Of a stretch of DNA of 64,000 bases, positions 60,720 through 64,000 are shown piece by piece. Source of the stretch: JAWKMZ01 sp041391965 (lineage in GTDB: Bacteria > Bacteroidota > Bacteroidia > Flavobacteriales > Flavobacteriaceae). The notes below the pieces were generated by a model, which ran no database searches, was not told the origin of the DNA, and saw nothing but the letters and a program-made list of their open reading frames with translations. The stretch is taken from NCBI GenBank assembly GCA_041391965.1, contig JAWKMZ010000006.1, positions 1 to 64,000 on the forward strand. Direction: 5' to 3'. A program made the translations under genes and the position numbers. The number at the start of each line of letters is the position of its first letter. Within the stretch, counting starts at the first letter, position 1.

Positions 60720-61066
60720 AAGTGTGTTTTATTAACACGCTCAATATATAATTAATTGTTTAGTTTAAAAACAAATTGAACAAAATAATTTAATTTCTAT
60801 CTAATGATTAATTTTTGCTCTTAACGTTTATGAATCTTTACTAATGTTTTAGTGATTATAAAATTTGAGTATTTAATGTTGCAAACTATTTGGTTGATAT
60901 ATTGTTTTGGAGGTACAACTAAATATGTCATTAATTCATTAACTATTTGCTATTTCAAGGCTTCTATAAAATTTTAGATTTCCAATCATAATTGCTTATT
61001 CTTATTTTAATGATTTTTATGTTTGCAGAGCTAAATTTTGTTTTTATATTTGCAGCCTTAAAATTA
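60720..61066. other. 347-base non-coding region upstream of the tRNA gene
   Basis: AT-rich, no convincing open frame. A hairpin-forming repeat AGTGTGTT/AACACGCT (one G-U pair) is at 60721-60741, next to the START-like gene start, and the tRNA promoter is at its right end. Confidence 0.5.
61023..61052 (+). promoter_or_regulatory. Promoter for tRNA-Met
   Basis: TTG at 61023-61025, a 19-base spacer and TATATTTG at 61045-61052 match the Bacteroidetes consensus. The tRNA starts 15 bases after it. Confidence 0.65.
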
Positions 61067-61140
61067 GGCGAGGTAGCTCAGTTGGTTAGAGCGTCGGATT
61101 CATAACCCGGAGGTCGGGGGATCGTGCCCCCCTCTCGCTA
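61067..61140 (+). tRNA. tRNA-Met (anticodon CAT), unusual T-loop
   Basis: 74 bases, cloverleaf intact: acceptor GGCGAGG/TCTCGCT with G-T pairs at 1-72 and 7-66, D-arm GCTC/GAGC, anticodon arm TCGGA-TTCATAA-CCCGG with an A-C mismatch at 31-39, and T-stem GGGGG/CCCCC. The first acceptor pair allows Watson-Crick-like closing, so elongator Met rather than initiator is likely; tRNA-Ile with a modified CAT anticodon cannot be excluded. The T-loop is ATCGTGC instead of TTCRANY, so T54 and A58 are swapped to A54 and T58. CCA is not encoded. Confidence 0.88.
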
Positions 61141-61147
61141 CTATATT

Positions 61148-61189
61148 CCGTCAATTCAAGTAATAATGAAGAATTGGCGGTTTTTTTTT
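61148..61189 (+). terminator. Terminator after tRNA-Met
   Basis: CCGTCAATTC (61148-61157) pairs with GAATTGGCGG (61171-61180) with one G-T pair, followed by a run of nine T. Confidence 0.8.
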
Positions 61190-61278
61190 AGAATAAATTA
61201 TATCATTTGCTGATGGTCAATTTTTTATTGAACCAAATAAAAATGGGAGATTCTAAAATTTATTACCAATATCTAAAA

Positions 61279-61413
61279 CTATTCCTTTTTATAATCTATC
61301 CGAATAGACTTAATGGTAAAACCTAAACCTTTTTTGGTTTGGACGTTTTCGTCTTTAAATACATACACAAAATTTCTGGCTTCTCTTTGTTTAAAACAAC
61401 AAAATGAACTATA
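61279..61413 (-). pseudogene. Possible C-terminal gene remnant of unknown function
   Basis: A 44-codon frame bounded by stops, without a good start, reads KQREARNFVYVFKDENVQ, then KKGLGFTIKSIRIDYKKE and a stop. The regular amphipathic pattern looks like the last strands of a secreted or outer-membrane protein. Origin unknown; chance open frame possible. Confidence 0.25.
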
Positions 61414-61618
61414 GTGTTAAGACTTTGTTTTGCATTTATATTTTTTGAAAATGATAATGAATAGGATTGACAATAATTAAGCACTATCCATTTGACTTAT
61501 TTTCAATTATTTACATCAATAAAATTTGTGTTTTTTAAAATAGAATGATGCAATTTATACATTCACAGTTTAAAATCGTATTTCAACGAGTTTATTTCTT
61601 CTTAGAATAACACGAGAA

Positions 61619-61626
61619 TACCTTTG
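61619..61626 (+). promoter_or_regulatory. -7 promoter element for the HYR-protein gene
   Basis: TACCTTTG fits TAnnTTTG, about 100 bases before the ATG. The leader contains a GTTGTTT/AAACAAC inverted repeat at 61671-61695. Confidence 0.45.
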
Positions 61627-61725
61627 CTACTCCCTCACTGAACAATTAATAGCATATCACATTTTAAAGCGTTGTTTTTATTATACACAAACAACCTTCA
61701 ATTGTTAACATTATTTATTAATGAT

Positions 61726-64000
61726 ATGAAAAAATATTACACCTACTATCTAAAATTTATATTGACTCTTTTTATTACTGGAGTTTCTTTTGGACAATCT
61801 GGCATTTTTGAAAGTTACTTAATTATAAACACTAATAATAGTGGCAACGCTTATTATGATTTACAAGCAGTTACGGGAAATCCAGATTTTAATGGAAATT
61901 TAGGAACTTTTGCTTCATCAAATTCTTCACAGACCTTAATTTTAAATGGTGCTCAAAACAAAACCTATAAATGTGGTAGTGATAATATTCTCAATGGATG
62001 GCTAGATTATCGTATCTATAAACAAGGTGACACTCCTCCTTCATTTTCTTCAACTCAAATTTCTTTTAATAGTGATATAGGAGGTGCTGGTCCTGGTTGT
62101 CAAAATCAGCTTTGGGAGTCTAATGGCTCTAACATTGATATTTTAAATGGCTTGTCTTCAGGAAATTATTATTTAGAAGTATTTACTCACGCTGATTATG
62201 ATATAAATAACGATAATAACCTTGATGGAACTATTTATGCTAATAATAGTGGCGCAAACTATAAATCCAGTTTTAGAATAGATAACCCACCAACTGCAAA
62301 TTGTCTTGGTACTCTAAACGTAGTATTAGATGCGTCTGGTAATGCCAACATTACTGCTGCTGATATAGATAATGGGTCAACAGACGATTTTGATACACCA
62401 ACATTAAGTATAGATATTACTACTTTTGATTGCTCTGATGTAGGAACTCCTGTTACTGTAACTTTAACCGCTGAGGACTCACTTGGACAAACAGATACTT
62501 GCGTTACCAGTGTCACTGTAGTTGATACCTCTGCACCTGTCATTACCTGTCCTGCCGATATTACTATTGCTTGTGATGCAAACACGCTTCCTGCTAATAC
62601 TGGAACAGCTTCGGCTGTAGATGCTTGTGATGCAACACCAACTATAACTTATGCGGATGCTGTTTCTGGTATCAATGGCAACAATAGAACCATTACCAGA
62701 ACTTGGACTGCTACAGACGTCAATGGCAACAGTGCTACTTGCAATCAAATTATCACCATTCAAGATACCTCTGCACCTGTCATTACCTGTCCTGCCGATG
62801 TTATTACAACTAATGATGCTGGTCAGTGTTTTGCTTCATCTGTAGTAATTGGAGCCCCTACAGCTACAGATAATTGCTCTACAAATCTTACTTACACTGG
62901 TACGCGTGATGATAGTTTAGCCTTAACCGCTAATTACCCAACAGGAGTTACCACTATCACATGGACTGCCACCGATGAAAACGGTAATATAAGTAATCCG
63001 TGTACCCAAACGATTACTGTAAACGACACAGAAAACCCAACGATTATTTGTCCTACTGATGTGATTGTAAATGCCGATGCTAATTGTGAAGCCACTTCCG
63101 TTGCTTTAGGATCACCAACCGTAAGTGATAATTGTGGTGTTGCCAGCGTTACTAATAATTTAGGAGCACTTCTCCCTTTACCTACAGGCACATTTGATGT
63201 GACTTGGACTGTAACCGATACGAGTGGTCATACAGCAACTTGCATCCAACAAGTAACAGTTGAAGACCATTCTATACCAACAATAACGTGTCCTACTCCT
63301 GCTGCTTCTTATAATGCTGATGCAGGTACTTGTGGCAAAATATTATCATTTAATGCGACTGCATCAGATAATTGTGGCAATCCAACGCTAAGTTATAGCA
63401 TTGGTGGTACACCCATTACTTTTCCATATAATTTTTCTGTAGGCAGTACAACCGTTTTGGTAACAGCTACTGCTGGTAACGGTCAAACAGCCACTTGTGA
63501 TTTTGATGTGGTTGTCAATGACACACAAGTACCAACCATTACCTGTCCTGCTACCATAAACGTTCCTGCTACAGCTGCAGGTTGTACCGCAATTGTAAAT
63601 TTAACGACACCAGCTACTGCAGATAATTGTGGTATCGCATCTGTAACCAACAACCATCCTTCTACATCTTATTCAATAGGAAACACTACTGTAATATGGA
63701 CCGTTACTGATATACATGGCAATACTGCAACCTGTAACCAGACCGTTACGGTTACTGATCCTGCTGCTGCAAGTTCTGCAAGCATTAGTGCTTCTCTAAC
63801 ATCTCCTATATGTCTTGGCACTTCAGTAACGTTTACTGGAACAACCACCAATGCAGGAAGCAACCCACAATACCAATGGTTTATTGGAGCAACTGCTGTT
63901 CCTGGCGAAACCAATGCCACTTTTACAACCACAGCTTTAGCCGTTGGATCCAATACTGTAAGATTACGATTAACTTCTGGTCCTTGTAATACTGTTAAAT
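61726..64000 (+). CDS. HYR-repeat (hyalin-like) secreted surface protein, partial (3' end off window)
   Basis: The frame is open from ATG 61726 through the window edge, 758 codons visible. A signal peptide (MKKYYTYYLKFILTLFITGV, then SFGQ) is followed by a unique region of about 180 residues. Then comes a series of HYR-type domains, each beginning like DTSAPVITCPAD and carrying DNC and GTTTVTWT-like motifs; five PxITCP-type starts are visible near codons 271, 351, 441, 520 and 605. After the last comes an Ig/PKD-like region (TSPICLGTSVTFTGTTTNAG). HYR proteins are often large flavobacterial adhesins exported by T9SS; the sorting tail would be beyond the window. Conserved cysteines suggest disulfides outside the cytoplasm. 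Confidence 0.88.
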   Translation, partial: MKKYYTYYLKFILTLFITGVSFGQSGIFESYLIINTNNSGNAYYDLQAVTGNPDFNGNLGTFASSNSSQTLILNGAQNKTYKCGSDNILNGWLDYRIYKQGDTPPSFSSTQISFNSDIGGAGPGCQNQLWESNGSNIDILNGLSSGNYYLEVFTHADYDINNDNNLDGTIYANNSGANYKSSFRIDNPPTANCLGTLNVVLDASGNANITAADIDNGSTDDFDTPTLSIDITTFDCSDVGTPVTVTLTAEDSLGQTDTCVTSVTVVDTSAPVITCPADITIACDANTLPANTGTASAVDACDATPTITYADAVSGINGNNRTITRTWTATDVNGNSATCNQIITIQDTSAPVITCPADVITTNDAGQCFASSVVIGAPTATDNCSTNLTYTGTRDDSLALTANYPTGVTTITWTATDENGNISNPCTQTITVNDTENPTIICPTDVIVNADANCEATSVALGSPTVSDNCGVASVTNNLGALLPLPTGTFDVTWTVTDTSGHTATCIQQVTVEDHSIPTITCPTPAASYNADAGTCGKILSFNATASDNCGNPTLSYSIGGTPITFPYNFSVGSTTVLVTATAGNGQTATCDFDVVVNDTQVPTITCPATINVPATAAGCTAIVNLTTPATADNCGIASVTNNHPSTSYSIGNTTVIWTVTDIHGNTATCNQTVTVTDPAAASSASISASLTSPICLGTSVTFTGTTTNAGSNPQYQWFIGATAVPGETNATFTTTALAVGSNTVRLRLTSGPCNTVK
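62524..62799 (+). repeat. 36-base exact DNA repeat within the HYR gene
   Basis: The 36 bases at 62524-62559 recur exactly at 62764-62799, exactly 240 bases (80 codons) apart, at the boundary of two HYR domains. The DNA identity exceeds what protein conservation needs, so a recent duplication or gene conversion is likely. Confidence 0.75.

Larger units (their letters stand above)
61190..61725. other. 536-base mostly non-coding region
   Basis: Between the tRNA terminator and the HYR-protein gene. It holds a short leftward coding remnant (61279-61413), a -7 element at 61619-61626 and a GTTGTTT/AAACAAC hairpin at 61671-61695. No other gene is seen. Confidence 0.5.

Noticed and set aside
62524..62799. 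CRISPR-like repeat pair
   Set aside because: Two copies only, 240 bases apart, in frame within a protein gene; the repeats encode HYR domain starts.
62259..63953. Several leftward open frames of 85-108 codons opposite the HYR gene
   Set aside because: They are mirror frames of Thr/Val/Ser-rich repeat codons on the plus strand, with no start context or family similarity.

Overview
The window looks like a low-GC chromosome segment of a member of the Bacteroidetes, most likely a marine Flavobacteriaceae. The evidence is the Bacteroidetes-type -7 promoter element (TAnnTTTG) in front of many genes, the lack of Shine-Dalgarno sites, T9SS (type IX secretion) sorting tails, a CcsB-CcsA fusion, and flavobacterial DUF families (DUF4290, DUF2911, DUF4369). 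The genus cannot be fixed from the window alone.

Region 1-4226 is one end of an integrated mobile element. From the chromosome junction leftward it holds a direct-repeat field (4011-4132), a zinc-ribbon/HTH excisionase-like gene, a tyrosine integrase broken by clustered 1-nt indels, a second frameshifted gene of unknown function, two small HTH genes, and the start of a VirE-N/BT4734-type primase-like gene that runs off the edge. The element abuts the 3' end of mnmE, a gene end that unrelated genomic islands also use as an integration site.

Region 4227-32313 is mostly core genome: mnmE, a TlpA-like thioredoxin lipoprotein, rhomboid protease, lipid A-type acyltransferase, class V aminotransferase, glmM, ACP phosphodiesterase, uvrA, a LOG-family protein, secreted nuclease and peptidase genes, a LytS/LytTR two-component pair, and a four-gene envelope operon with a CsgG-like protein. 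An AT-rich 614-residue gene with a C-terminal PD-(D/E)XK nuclease fold (14384-16228) stands alone between two core genes and is the best candidate for an uncharacterised defence-type protein.

Region 32405-45612 holds the cytochrome c assembly fusion ccsBA, a truncated haemoglobin and a membrane protein read away from a Crp/Fnr regulator, with an FNR-like dyad in the divergent gap. The rightward run that follows is a DUF2520 protein, a KdsC-like phosphatase, a UbiA prenyltransferase, a Maf protein and an MscS channel. After it come a PIG-L deacetylase, a Na+/solute symporter preceded by a 34-residue membrane microprotein, and a CDP-alcohol phosphatidyltransferase.

Region 45724-60719 holds DUF2911, a tspO-SRPBCC-photolyase operon behind a perfect 10-10-10 dyad, DUF1003, a T9SS-exported FG-GAP/ASPIC protein, a DUF4290-murA operon (MurA with Asp in place of the catalytic Cys), an HTH regulator, DUF493, an ATPase-recQ-fmt operon, HU, YqgE, a PabC-like class IV aminotransferase and a START-like protein.

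Region 60720-64000 is accessory: an elongator-type tRNA-Met with an unusual T-loop, about 0.5 kb with a small coding remnant, and the first 758 codons of a large HYR-repeat surface protein that continues beyond the window.
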